From assembly GCF_047663525.1 (NCBI RefSeq), contig NC_092592.1, positions 26,779,001-26,843,000 on the forward strand: a DNA stretch of 64,000 bases, written 5' to 3'. Source of the DNA: Anas platyrhynchos. Its lineage: Eukaryota > Chordata > Aves > Anseriformes > Anatidae. Positions 10,347 through 31,372 of this stretch are shown here, piece after piece. The position numbers and the translations under genes were made by a program. Numbering within the stretch: the stretch's first letter is position 1; the number at the start of each line of letters is the position of its first letter. The notes under the pieces were generated by a model. That model had not been told where the DNA came from. It did not search any database and saw only the letters and a program-made list of their open reading frames with translations.

Positions 10347-12190
10347 CACAGCCAGGGGCTCCGCATTTGGTGCTCTCCCCATGGTTTTTCAGCTCTCTGC
10401 ATGGGGTGCATTGGTCCTGGGGTGTGAGCACAGAGCCCACCCCGTGTCCCCATAGCATGGGCTGCGCTGTGCCACCTGCACTGCTGCTGGTGCAGCCCCT
10501 GGGGCCCTGCTGGAGGGGACCGGAGTGTCAGGGTGAATGGGGACAAGCAGCCCGGCTCAGGCAGCCCACGCTGGGTGTGCCACGTGCTGCCCCGTGCCGC
10601 TGCCGGGCGCCGCTCGCAGCAGATGACAGAGCGCACATCCTCTCCCTGCCCTCTTCCTCCCGGGGACAATGCTCCCGATTCAGCTCCCAGCCTCTCCTCC
10701 CGCCGGGCCCTAAATACGGCGCTTCCGGGCTGCTCTGCTGCACCTGAGCTGGCTGAATCAATATTGACCGGCCAGGAATAGGCCCGCAGCCCTCTGAGAA
10801 TAGCCCCGCACGCCCGCCCGCTGCCCACAGCTTCCCGCGCCCGGGGCTGCCCTGCTGCAGCACCGTATTTTTAGCTGCCGCAGGTGCCGGTGCCCGGCGA
10901 GCCCCGAGGGCTGGGCTGGGGGTGGCAGCGAGGAGGGGATGCCCCCCAGCCTGACCACGGCAGGGCACAGTGCGGAGAGCTCCTCGGAGCCCCCCCTGCC
11001 CTCTTCTCGCTCCCCCCAGGAGCAGGGTCAGAGCTGGGAGCAGGACCCAGGCGGCCCTACCCGCCTGCAGCCATCCCCCGGGGGCCGAGGGGGGGCTCCT
11101 GGCCGCACACTCAGGCAATTGAGCTCCCAAACACCCAGACACCGAGAGCCGTGGTGACTCCGTGAGTCACGAGCTCCGCTGCTGGACCCAGCCCTGCCCT
11201 TCCCCAGGGCTTCCCCTGGCCGCCGTCCTGTGGCTGCAGCACAGCACAGCCGCTGCCCCGTGGCCCACGTGGCCCCCCCGTGGCCCCAAATCCGCATTTT
11301 ATCCTTCCCGGGTACCCCCAGAAGATGCCGCAGCACATGCCGGCAGCCCAGCCGAGGCGCAGGGTGGGGGTGAGGGTGCCCCACGTGGGGACGCAGGGTG
11401 CCGGGGGGGTGCCGAGGGCCCTGGCGGGACGTGGCGATGAGCTCACGGGCTATTCCCGGCCGTGTTGTTCCTGGCTCGTCCCAGCAGGAACCGGCTGCTT
11501 TAGCTCCAAACAAACAACCCGGTAGCCACCGGCACATTCCTGGCCAGCCGGTGGCCACGGCCGGGGCAGAGGCGCTTCCTGTTTATCCCCGTCCCGCGGC
11601 GGGGCGCAGGCGGTGGGGTGCCCCAGGGGCTGGTTTGGGGGGGCACCCCCTGTCTGCATGGCTGGGGGGGGCAGCACCTGGGGACCCCCGCAGCCAGCCT
11701 GGCTCAGGGACAGCCCAGGTGCTGCCCCCTGCCCCTCCCAGGCTCCCTTTGCTGGGCTCAGTGCCCCCCCCAAGTCCTCGCCCACCCCATGTCCAAGCAC
11801 CCCCCCTCAGTCACCACGTGGGGTGCGGGGTGTCCTCCTGGGGACCCCCCCGTGGGACAATTTGCCTCCTCCAGCACAGCCATGCTCTGCCTGGCTGGGG
11901 GCCAGCCCCGCGGTGCAGTGATGCTGGGAGGGGGGCAGCCCCAGCTGGGGGTCCTGGCTTCATCCTGGGGCCGGGGGGGGGCAGGCTTATGGCAGGTGGG
12001 GGCTGTCCCATGTGTGCTCTGCACCCCCCAAAATCTGCTCGGGGTGGGCATGGGTGGCTTTGCCCCAGAGTGGCAGAGTGGGGCTGGGGGGGGCAGGGTG
12101 CAGGGCTGGCCTCTGGGCCCTGCGTGCGGGGGGGCTGGGGCTGGGCTGGGCAGCGTGGGCCCCCACCCGGGGCGTCCCACCGCGCCGCAC
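10347..12190 (+). other. PYROXD2-LOXL4 intergenic region, LOXL4 upstream
   Basis: About 1.8 kb with no gene that I can support. The part nearest PYROXD2 has less G+C-rich patches (10690-10790) with an ATCAATA motif near 10756 and a GGAATA motif near 10776, resembling transcription-factor sites. Further on are an AP-1-like palindrome (11154-11170) and three CACGTG cores (11266, 11382, 11815). The rest is G+C-rich without clear structure. Confidence 0.5.
11154..11170 (+). promoter_or_regulatory. AP-1-like palindrome upstream of LOXL4
   Basis: GTGACTC and GAGTCAC form perfect 7-bp inverted arms around a 3-nt centre. The right arm includes TGAGTCA, the consensus AP-1 site. It lies about 1.05 kb upstream of the LOXL4 TATA-like box. 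Function is inferred. Confidence 0.4.
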
Positions 12191-12308
12191 CATAAAAGCG
12201 GCAGCAGGCGGTGCTCGGAGGCAGGAGAGCTGCTGGAGGCCAGCAGGAGCCAGCACCGCATCCCCACGCTGCTGCCTGCCCCGTATCTGCCCTGTGCTGA
12301 CACCCAGG
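12191..12308 (+). promoter_or_regulatory. LOXL4: LOXL4 core promoter and noncoding exon 1
   Basis: A TATA-like CATAAAAG (12191-12198) predicts transcription from roughly 12220. The transcript would then run to a good donor at 12308/12309 (cacccagg, then gtgagt). The next acceptor, at 12572, opens the exon holding the LOXL4 ATG, so exon 1 is noncoding. The TATA-like box is notable because the other promoters in the window, CRTAC1 excepted, show none. Confidence 0.65.
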
Positions 12309-12595
12309 GTGAGTGCTGGGCTGGCCCGGGGGGGCTCGGGCACCCTGGGGGGCTGGGGGTGCAGGGGGAGAGGTGTGGGGATGGGGACAGGGCTGTGTGC
12401 CGGATGGAGAGGGAACAACCCCTGCATCCCACACGGCATGGGGTCAGGGATGCCCCTGCCATGCAAGGGGGCACCACACCCCCCCCACACCACGCTGCTG
12501 GGGCACGGGGGGGCTGTGGGAGCACCCCACCCCGCTGTGCTCCCCAGGGGCTCAGAGTCGGGCTGTCCCCAGGCATCCCACCACCAGGAGCTGCG

Positions 12596-17209
<4,614 letters not shown>

Positions 17210-17511
17210 GCCCCCGCCTCGCCACGCTGCCCCCCCGGCACCCGGGGGCCTCCCAGCCTGTGTCCCGGCCGCGGCAGCACCCGACTGAGCTCAGGGACTC
17301 GAAGCCTTCTGTATTTATTGATGCTGCCGCAGAGGATGGGGATGAGCATCGCAGCCAGAGGGGGACCGAGCCCTGTGCCGCCAGCAGGACGCACAGGGGG
17401 GACCCCGGTGCCCCCCAGGATGACTACCTCAGCCTGCCCGCCCGGCCCCGCCGCCCCCCTGGGCTCAGGACGGGCCCCGGGCACTGCCACCCGTGCAGCA
17501 GTCGCGTCCTC

Positions 17512-17517
17512 AATAAA
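17512..17517 (+). terminator. LOXL4: LOXL4 poly(A) signal (AATAAA)
   Basis: Canonical AATAAA about 300 nt after the LOXL4 stop codon, followed by GT-rich sequence (17518-17555). Confidence 0.85.
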
Positions 17518-19115
17518 GGTGCTGTGCAATGGGACAGGGTGCTGTGTGGTGGCAGAGGGCCACGTAGCCGGTCAGCAGCCCAGCCCAGCTCCATGCACGT
17601 CCCCTCTCCCCGCTCCTTCCCCTCCAGGACCACAAAGCTGGGCCCTGCAGGGACAGCTCCTGCCCCCAGGAGGTCCCCTCCCTGCCACCCAGGGCCACCA
17701 GCCCTCCTGCAGGCTGCGTGGGGCCGGTGCCAGGCGGCTCCGGCTCCCTGCCAGCAGTGCCCGCAGGCAGGGGCACCCTGTCCCTGAACTGCCTGACCCC
17801 GGGAGCAGCACAGAGCAGCACAGCACAGCACGGCCAGCTCTGCGGCAGCGCGGGCCGGCAGCCAGCCCACCGGCCAGCCATGGCTGCAGCCTGTGCTGGG
17901 CTTTCCCAGGCTGTTCCTGGCAGCTCCCGACCCCAGAGCAGCCCCGGGAGCAGGGATGGGGTTGCGCTGCCCCTGGGAGCTCTCACTCCTCGGGGCAAGG
18001 TGGGGACAGAGGGGACAACGTGCCCCTGCTCCATTTCTTTCCCCTGGGTGGTTTCCAGCATGCATTATTTTTTTTAAGGATATAAATGGGCATCCCACCT
18101 AGCAAGCCACCGGGCACTGCCAAACCTCCACTCTGCCCCATCCCCATCCCAAACCCCATCCCCATGCCCCCGGCTTGCACCAACCTGGGACAGGGGGGCT
18201 ATGACCCCTGTTTCCACCCCCCCCAGGGCCAGGACAGGCTCCACACGTGTTGTCCCCGCACGTGGAGGACCACAAGTGCTGGTAGCCCTGCGGGATGTGG
18301 GTGAGCGAGGCCCGTGGCGAGGCGCGTGCCGCCGGAGGCTCACCCCGCCAAGGCTCCCCCTGCTCCCCGCCGTGCCGGGGGAAGATGCTTTCCGTGTGAG
18401 CGCATCCTCTCGCCCGGAAACTTTCCGCTGGCCCAGCCACCCGGCCGCTCGCTGCCAAGAGCTGCGGCCGAGACGGTTCCCAGCTGGCAGCAGGGGCAGG
18501 CAGCCACCGCCGCGGGGTCACGACCAGCTCCTCCGCCACCCAGCTGGGGGACAGCCAGGGGACACGGGGTGGCTGCCACGAGGTGACCCAAAACACACAA
18601 CCCGCTGGCACGGGTGGTGGAAAGGCAGCAGGAGCACTCCCAACCTGCTGCTGCGGGCACGAGAGCCACCCCCAGACAAGGACCCTGAGAGATTTGGGGG
18701 CTGCGGGGCAGGCTCCTTCAGCAGCAGGGGTGGTTTTAGGGTTTTGATGCACCAGAGCCCTGGGAGAAAGGCAGGTCCGTGGGGCAGGGCAGGAAGCCCC
18801 CCGCTGCCGGGCCCAGGTGCGCAGCCCACATCACAGCCCCGCGTGGGGCCGGGAATGGGGCCGGGGTGGGAACGGGGCCGCCCTTCCCGCAGCCCAACAA
18901 GGGCCCCGCTGTTCGGGGCCGTGCATGTAAACAGGGGCCCTGCCAGCACATTCCAGCCCTTCCCTGCCCCTCCTGCCGCTCACCCACCGCCCCGCAGGGG
19001 GGAAAGCCCCTGCAGCGGCTGGGGGACGCGGCACACACGTGGCACACGCCAAGGGAGATGCAGGGAGGAGAAGCTGGGCACCCTGCGCTGCTGTGTGCCC
19101 TCCTCAGAGGCCAGG
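17518..19115. other. LOXL4-R3HCC1L convergent intergenic interval
   Basis: About 1.6 kb between the 3' ends of two converging genes. It is G+C-rich and without a coding pattern. A short T-run followed by tataaatgg sits near 18067-18090 but has no exon beside it. I see no gene or mobile element. Confidence 0.5.
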
Positions 19116-19116
19116 C

Positions 19117-19151
19117 GAGGCAAAATAAATGGTATTTATTAGCAAAATAAA
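19117..19151 (-). terminator. R3HCC1L: R3HCC1L poly(A) signal in a two-strand A/T patch
   Basis: TTTATT at 19135-19140 is AATAAA on the minus strand, about 350 nt after the R3HCC1L stop. AATAAA also occurs on the plus strand on either side of it, so the patch could end transcription from both directions between the converging genes. Confidence 0.75.
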
Positions 19152-19449
19152 AGACACTCTCGTTCACAAGGCCCGGCGTGGCCATGGCTGACCCGCAATG
19201 CGTGGCCGGCGCTGTCCCCGCCGAGCTCCCCGCATCCCCTGGCTGCCACCACAGCACCAGGGGACCCTGTCCTGGCAGGACGGGCAGCACCAGCTGGTGG
19301 CACACAGTGGGGACAGCGCTTGCACGGCCCCAAAGAGCCCTCGAGCACCCCGTGGCCGTGCCCCAGCACCATCCTGCACAGATCCCATGGGGCAGCGGCA
19401 GGCACAGCTCCATCCCCATGTGCCCTGCCAGCCCGCAGAGAGGGGCTCA

Positions 19450-24872
<5,423 letters not shown>

Positions 24873-25524
24873 GGTGCCACCGCCGCCTGCAGAGGAGAGA
24901 AGCGTCAGTGCCACCCGCACCCCGGCCAGCCCCCGGGCCAAGCAGCACCGGAGCGGGGTGGGCAGGTAGGAGGCAGACCCAGGCCATCCCTGGAGCACCA
25001 GGAATCGCAGCACGGGGACGAGGGGCAGCCAGCGACCACGTCGTGCACGGAGACGGAGCTGCAGCAGGGACCTGGCACACGGGTGTGAGAAGAGCTGAGA
25101 TGCAAATACTAAAGGTCTGGCCGAGCTGAAAGGCAGCCAGCAGAGAGGCAGCCACGCTGCCTGCAGCGCCTCGCAACCGGCAGGACTCGCTGCTGCAAGG
25201 ACTGGCACAGCCAGGGGAGCTGGGCAGGGGACGGGGGCTGCCCATGGGGCTGAACACAAACCCACAGCCCGACAGCATCCCCGGTGCCAGCACGCTGAGC
25301 AGGTCGGGACGGGGACATCCTGGCGAGGAGCCCTGGCTGTGCCAGGCTCCCGGGCTGCCCCATCCCGGCAGAGATTTATTTTTCATCATCTTTGGCACAA
25401 CCGGGCGCGCCGCTATCTGCCAGGCCCCGTGCCCCTATAAATATGCATCAGGCAGCGTTTATGGAGACGGATGGGGTGGGGGGCTGCGCTGGGGCTGAGG
25501 GGAAGGCAGAGCGGGGCCGGGCCG

Positions 25525-25735
25525 GAGCCTCGTGATTAATCACTGCCCACTCTGTTTAGGGGTATTCATCACGGGCCGCTGTCAGGTAAATCACTGGAAA
25601 AACACCTCTTCAGTAATTAATGTGAAGTGACGGATGGACAGCCCCTGGGCCCATTAATCTGGAACATCAGAGCCTACCGAGATTATGAATGTCAGGATGC
25701 ATAAACTGCCGGCGGATCAATAGGGCCAGGAATCC
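25525..25735. promoter_or_regulatory. candidate intronic enhancer-like element
   Basis: An A+T-richer segment with repeated homeodomain-type cores: gtgattaatcac (itself a palindrome, 25532-25543), cagtaattaatg (25612-25623) and ccattaatctgg. It does not match CR1. A regulatory role is inferred from motif density. Confidence 0.33.
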
Positions 25736-25936
25736 GTCCAAGGCTCTCATTTCCGCGGCACCTCCGGTACATTAGGCTCCTCTCCCCTCCCCGTGAACCA
25801 CGCTGAGCCTCCGGGACAGGCGGCCCCGGCCGGCGGTGGCACGCTCGGTGCCCGTGGCCCCGCTTGGAGAGCCGGCGGTGCCGGGCAGCCGGAGCGCACC
25901 GTGCCCTGCGGCCGGCCGGGAAGCCCGTGCCTGCCG

Positions 25937-25964
25937 GATGGACGGACAGACAGACAGACAGACA
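25937..25964 (+). repeat. (ACAG)n microsatellite
   Basis: About six copies of a GACA/ACAG tetranucleotide in an R3HCC1L intron. Confidence 0.9.
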
Positions 25965-28679
25965 GACGGATGGAGGCAGCGCTCCCCGCAGAGCCCTGGC
26001 GTGATGGATGGGTCTCTCCCGGCTCTCACGAAACCGCCAGCAAGCCCCGGCACAGGGAGACGGAGGCAGCAGGCGGCTCGGCGGCTTCAGCGGGGAAACC
26101 ACCGGCAAAGACCCGGCTGCCCCCTGTTCACACCTCCCAGCCCAGCACGGCCCCACTGAGCAGGGTCTCACCCCACACCTCAAGGCTCAGCCCCGGTGCT
26201 CCCCGGGAGCCGTGCTCCGTGCCCCCGCCTGCCCCATGGGAACTCGGTGCAGGGCAGGCGGGGGCACCGGGGCGCTGCTGCCGCCACCGTTTTTCTCGCT
26301 GCAGAAACATATGCAGTGCCTGTCATTTTTTTTCCCTTCTTTGATACACTAATTTTGCTGGCAGAATGGTCCCCTTTATCTTTATCGACTGAGAAAGAAG
26401 CAACGCATCCTATAAACCGTCCAAGCTCTGGGTCGGTCATTTTTCAGCCCCGAGGCGTTATACATTTTCTCACCAAGCGGCAGCCCAGCCTAGCCGTGTG
26501 CCGGTGGGGAGGGGGCACCGGGAGCCCCCGGCCATCAGCATTTTGGCACACACAAGGCTGTCTAACACACAATTCCTCAGCAAACACCTTCCAGCCACGT
26601 CCGCCTGCCCACGGGGAGCAGCACCCAGCTGCGAGGCCACACGGCTGATGCCGTTTCGGAGGCACAGCCATGGGGCAGGGGGGCATTTTATAGCTAAAAA
26701 ATAGGGAAAAGAGCTTTCTCCACCACTCGCCTCACTCGCAGGGCTGCAGAGCAGCTTCCACTCTCTCCAAGAGGGAATTTCCCCAGGGGAATGCCCCCAG
26801 CAGCCAGGCCTGGCAGACAACGTGGCTGTGCCACCACACCAACCGTGCGTCCTGCACCTTGTGCAGGACCCCGGGCATTTGGTGCTGCTCCTGCTGCCCT
26901 CCACCAAAGGGGGCTGAGCCTGTGGGGGGACTGCTGAGCCCCACCAGCGCTGCTCCCCAGCGGGAGTGAGGATTTCCAGCCCCGGGACGCTGCCCAGCAA
27001 GGGTGCTCTCCTTTCCCTGCAGCCACCGCATGTGCCAGTGCCGCTCGGGGAGCGCAGCCAGGAGCAGCATCGCTCCACGCACATCCCAAGTCACCTCCAA
27101 GAAAAGCCCTCACACGCAGGATTTATGGGCTCCTCGAAAGCTTGCCATTCACCTTGCCTCACCCTCCAGAGCAGATGGTGCAGCATTAGCCAGACGGGCG
27201 GTGCTGGGAGCATCCTCTCCCCACGCGGCCGCGCGCTGCCGGGGACGAGCAGCATCCCACAGCCATGCAGCAGGCAGCTCCTGTCCCCGGGCACATCACG
27301 CAGGGAGCTCCAGGCAAAGCAAGGCACGAGCACAGCGAGGCTGCAGCAGCCCCCAGCAGCCCCCCAGGGACACCGCAGCACAGAGGCTTTGGGTTTTTTT
27401 TTTTCCCTCCTAAGGGCAGCGCAGCTCCTGCCCCCAGTCTATTACACACTTCATCAGATGCCACGGCCACGCGTCACCGCCAACTGATTTCACGCTCCGG
27501 GAGGCAGAGCACAGCCCTGGCTGCAGGTCTCATTCACACTACACTGGGCAGGGCAACCCCACAGATCCCAAACTTGGGGACCAAGTCACCGCTCGCCCTG
27601 CATCTCCTCTCCCCTGCACCCTGCGGGCTCGGCTGGGGCGCACGAGGCTCCGGCACGAGTTTGTGAGGTCTGAGCAGCTGCTCGGGCACCGTGCCGGCCC
27701 GTGCTGCTCCTCTACAACCACCGGCACCGTGCACGGGCAGCGCTCCTCTCCTCGCTCTCTTAGGGCCGTGCACGGATGCCGGGCTGTCGGGCTCGCACGC
27801 AGCGTGCCAGTTCCTGGAAAAGTTGAAGTGCCACCCAGCGCCCTCCCAGCAGGCTGCCTCATTTCCTGGCAGGGCGCTGTATTTTTAGCCTTCGAGGTTT
27901 CTAATTCCACTCAATCCATACTGCCATCGATAGAGCACATAACCTTAGAGCCTTGACGGCGGGCAGGGAACGGCAACACCTCGGGGGCCGCGGCTCGCAG
28001 CGCTGCTCGGGGAGCGCCCCTGGGGGACCGCGCGCAGCCTCGGCGCGCAGCTCGCACGCTGGCAATGTCACTCTTTACTGCCTGCCGCAGCTCGGGTGAA
28101 AAAAATCCTACAACTACTAATAAAAACGAAGCTACGAGGAGATTTTAAACAGCCCCGATTAGGAAGCTCACCTCCAAGTGCTTGCTTGGTGCACGGCGCT
28201 GGAACCCAGAGAGGGAACAGGGGCTGCCCGTCCCCACCAGCCACCTCCCTGCGCCCTTTTAGGAAGCTGCAGGGCTTCCCAGGTATCTCCCATCACAGAC
28301 TTCAGTTGTTCCACACCTCTCCTCCTCTAAGCAGAGCTCCAAGCCAGCAGGACGGGCTCATGCAGCAGGTGCCAGGGCCACAGAAGGACCTGGGTACCTG
28401 GCAGGGTGAGGCTGGGCTGCCTACGGGGTGCCACGCGATGGCACAGAGCCACCAGCACAACGCGACACCAAGCAAAGCGCCCCGAGAGCGGGGGGCTGCT
28501 GCCCACCCCACTCCGTGCCCTGCTCCCGGGAGAGGGACAAGCTCCAGGCACGGCACCAGCCACGAGCCACGCGAGGAGACAGCGAAGCGCCGACAGCAGC
28601 GGGCTGTCAAAAGGAAACACACGGGGAAAAGGGAGAGATTTCAATCGCGCCTCTCGCTCCCGATGCTCCTAGGAGATAC

Positions 28680-28746
28680 CTGGAACAAGAGAAGGGGGAC
28701 GTTTCAGGCAGGAGGTGATTTATAGGTCGATACCGTCCCTCAACAG
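28680..28746 (-). other. R3HCC1L: probable noncoding 5'UTR exon of R3HCC1L
   Basis: On the minus strand a 13-T plus CCCC tract leads into TGCAG, giving a strong acceptor at 28747-28748. After 67 nt comes the donor CAG, then GTATCT. The interval contains no useful ATG frame and lies between the likely promoter (29.5 kb) and the ATG exon (24886), so it fits a 5'UTR exon. Not confirmed by transcript data. Confidence 0.5.
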
Positions 28747-29462
28747 CTGCAGGGGAAAAAAAAAAAAAGGATAACAGAAAAGCAGAAGGAGTTAGTAGGC
28801 GAGGGGGTAGGGGGATACGAAGGGCTTTCCAAATATACCTGGGCAGGATCAGCACAAAAGTGAGCGGGGCTATAAATAAATAAGAGGGGAGGGAAAATTA
28901 ATGACGGCTCAAAAATAAAGATGACTCAAAAGGGCAAAACTGCCGTTTTTAACCAGAAAAAATGCAAATGAGGCAGGGGCCTCCCAAAGCCAGCTGCAGG
29001 GAAGCAAAACCAGCGTGGCCGGGCAGCGCCAGGCACCTGGACACAGCGGGACGCGCCCAGACCCCCACCCGGGACGCACTGGGGGCACGGTGGCGGCAGA
29101 GCCCCAAAACCGAGCCCCAAAACACCGGAGCCGGGTGGCACAGGCACAGCACCAGCCCCCGCTGCAGGGGGGACGGAGCCCGGGGACGCCCCCACGGGGG
29201 GCTCCAGCCCCGCAGGGTGAGGAACGGGGCCGAGCAGCAGGAGCTATAGGGCAGGGAGAGCTCGGCAGCCACCCGGGAGCACCGGGGCAGGGGACAGGAA
29301 GGGGACAGGAAGGGGACAGCGGGGACGGGGACGGCGGGGACGGGGCAGGGGGCGCCCCCCCGGGCCGCTCTCGCCCCCGGCCGGCTCCCCCCCGGTGCCC
29401 GTGCGCGCAGCGGGTGCCGCCCGTCGGGGGCCGCCCGTCGGGGGGCTCGGCGCGGGCGTTAC

Positions 29463-29600
29463 CGGTGGCCTCGCCGGGTCCCCCGCCGCTCCCCGCCGCC
29501 GCCGCCGCTTCCGCCACGCCGGGCCCGCCCCGTCCCGCCGCGGGGTGCGCCGGGACCTGTAGTGCGGCACCGGCACCGCCCCGGACACCGCCACCCGCAC
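29463..29600 (-). promoter_or_regulatory. R3HCC1L: R3HCC1L CpG-island promoter and probable exon 1
   Basis: Centre of a CpG island (about 29240-29700). On the minus strand ACTACAGGTCCCGGCG (around 29563-29548) resembles the ACTACAnnTCCC promoter motif bound by ZNF143-type factors. About 85 nt further, CCACCG then GTAACG makes a donor at 29463/29462. That gives a short noncoding first exon splicing toward 28746 or 24886. No TATA box is seen. Confidence 0.5.
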
Positions 29601-29866
29601 CGGCACCGGCACCGGCACCGCGCCGCCGGGGTGCAGCGCGCCCGGGGCGCACCGCGGGGACGCCGGGGACACCCCGGGGGGGAGACGGCAGCGGGTGGCA
29701 CTGCTGGCCCCGCTGCACCTTCCCCGTTATGGGGGCTCTGTGTCCCCCCGGGAGCCCCCCGACGGTGGTCGGAGCTGGAATTTAGGGTGTCCGTGGGCAT
29801 GGGAACACCGAGGGGCGAGTGGGGTGTGCTGCTGGGAGCTGTGCTGGGGGACAGCGGGACAAGGAC

Positions 29867-30354
29867 ATGGGGACACAAGGACATGGGGTGACAAGGACAT
29901 GGGGCAATAAGGATATGGGGACACAAGGACATGGGGACACAAGGATATGGGGTGACAAGGACATGGGGACACAGGGATGTGGGGTGACAAGGATATGGGG
30001 TGACAAGGATATGGGGACACAAGGACATGGGATCACAGGGATATGGGGTGACAAGGACATGGGGTGACAAGGATATGGGGCAATAAGGATATGGGGACAA
30101 AAGGATATGGGGTAACAAGGGCATGGGGTGACAAGGACATGAGGCAATAAGGATGTGGGGACACAGGGATATGGGGTGACAAGGACACTGGGTGCCAAGG
30201 ATGTGGGGACACAAGGACATGGGGCAACAAGGACATGGGGTGACACGGACATGGGGGCAACAAGAACATGGGATGACAAGGACACGGGGTGACACAGACA
30301 CGGGGTAGCAAGGACACGGGGTGACACGGACGTGGGGACACAAGGGCACGGGGC
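29867..30354. repeat. 16-bp minisatellite, about 30 copies
   Basis: Head-to-tail copies of a 16-bp unit (ggggtgacaaggacat) across about 490 bp. Most copies differ only at fixed positions: the two bases after gggg (tg, ac or ca) and the acat/atat ending. One copy has an extra G. Because 16 is not a multiple of three and stops are rare, long artefactual open frames run through it, especially on the minus strand. It lies about 300 bp from the R3HCC1L promoter. Confidence 0.92.
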
Positions 30355-31217
30355 TCCGTAGCCATCAGGAGCGGTGGGCACAGGGCTCCCCCTTCCCGCA
30401 GCGCTGCCCGCCGTGCCCCGCGGGAGGCTGCCATTGATTCCCCATTAGCTTTGAGCGTCACGCAGGCAGCGGGAGCGCTGCTGGCTGCAACCAGGCGCCC
30501 CTTGGGCCGCATCCTGCCTGCTGCTGCGGGGTGCTCAGCGCCTCGGAGGCCCAGACAAAGGGGCGGAGGGAGGGAGGGAGGGAAGGAGGGAAGGTGTCTG
30601 CGCTGGGCTGCGCCTCTCCGCATCCTGCCTGGGGTTTGGCGTGGAGCGAGGCCGATAATGAACGCGGCCCCAGCGCTCGCACGCGTTCGCCGCCGGCGTG
30701 GGCGGCAGGGGAGCGCGCCGGGGAGCGGCACAGCCTCGGCTCCTAATGAGGCACCGCCACCGCCGAGCACTCCCGAGCTGGAGGGACGGGGCGCACGGGG
30801 ACCGGCCGGGCTCTGCTGGAGGCAGGGGACAGCCCAGGGGACACGGAGCTGCGTGCCGGCCCCTACGTGCCAGCACAGCCCGCAGGGCTCAGCGCCGGGG
30901 GCACCTGAGCACCAGGACCTGGTTATTCCGTGCTGGGTGGCAGGCCCAGGCAATAATGCCTTTTTCCTTTTATTTCCCTCGGTTTGGGCACAGCGGGGAA
31001 CAAGGAGGCTGTGCTCCATCACCGCAGCCCTGCGGGATCTCTGCTGGGAGCTGAGCAGGGCAACCCTTGGGCAAAACTCTCATGTGTAGGGCCATCCCTG
31101 CCAGCCACGCGGCCCCAGGGCAGGATGAGGAAGGCTCACACCGAGCAGGGCCACCCGGCGCCCCTCGGGAGCAGCCCCAGCCCCAGCCCACCATGTCCCA
31201 GAGGGGACCGTGGCCCC

Positions 31218-31372
31218 TCTTGCAGGTAATCGATGGCAGCAGCTCCTGATCGCTTTCATTATTATTATTTTCTTATGCATGTGCGCGCAGGAGATTTATC
31301 GCCAGCTACGGAGGCAAAATCAATTATTCATGTTATAAATTAGAAAATGATTTATGTTTGTGGGAGGCCGAG
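31218..31372. promoter_or_regulatory. A+T-rich island, candidate conserved noncoding element
   Basis: Abruptly A+T-rich (attattattattttc, aaaatcaattattcatg, aattagaaaatg) with homeodomain- and Octamer-like words (ttatgcatg) inside G+C-rich DNA. No repeat family recognised. Confidence 0.33.

Larger units (their letters stand above)
24887..28679 (-). other. R3HCC1L: R3HCC1L 5' intron
   Basis: About 3.8 kb between the ATG-bearing exon and the proposed upstream 5'UTR exon. It holds an A+T-richer segment (25525-25735), an ACAG repeat (25937-25964) and short T-runs. Long open frames here are artefacts. I see no other gene. Confidence 0.5.

Noticed and set aside
24887-25265. Upstream extension of the R3HCC1L reading frame
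   Set aside because: A clear TGCAG acceptor at 24887-24891 marks intron before the exon, and the added residues do not resemble the human N-terminus.
27375-27465. T-rich tract plus TAAG resembling a plus-strand splice acceptor
   Set aside because: No matching donor, no exon pattern, and it lies inside an R3HCC1L intron on the opposite strand.
29459-31022. Long minus-strand frames with Cys-Pro-His-type repeats
   Set aside because: They are the 16-bp minisatellite read in each frame; no start, splice or homology support.
30950-31030. Pyrimidine-rich stretch ending GCACAG resembling an acceptor upstream of CRTAC1
   Set aside because: CRTAC1 has a well-formed promoter at 37.6 kb and I find no partner exon here.
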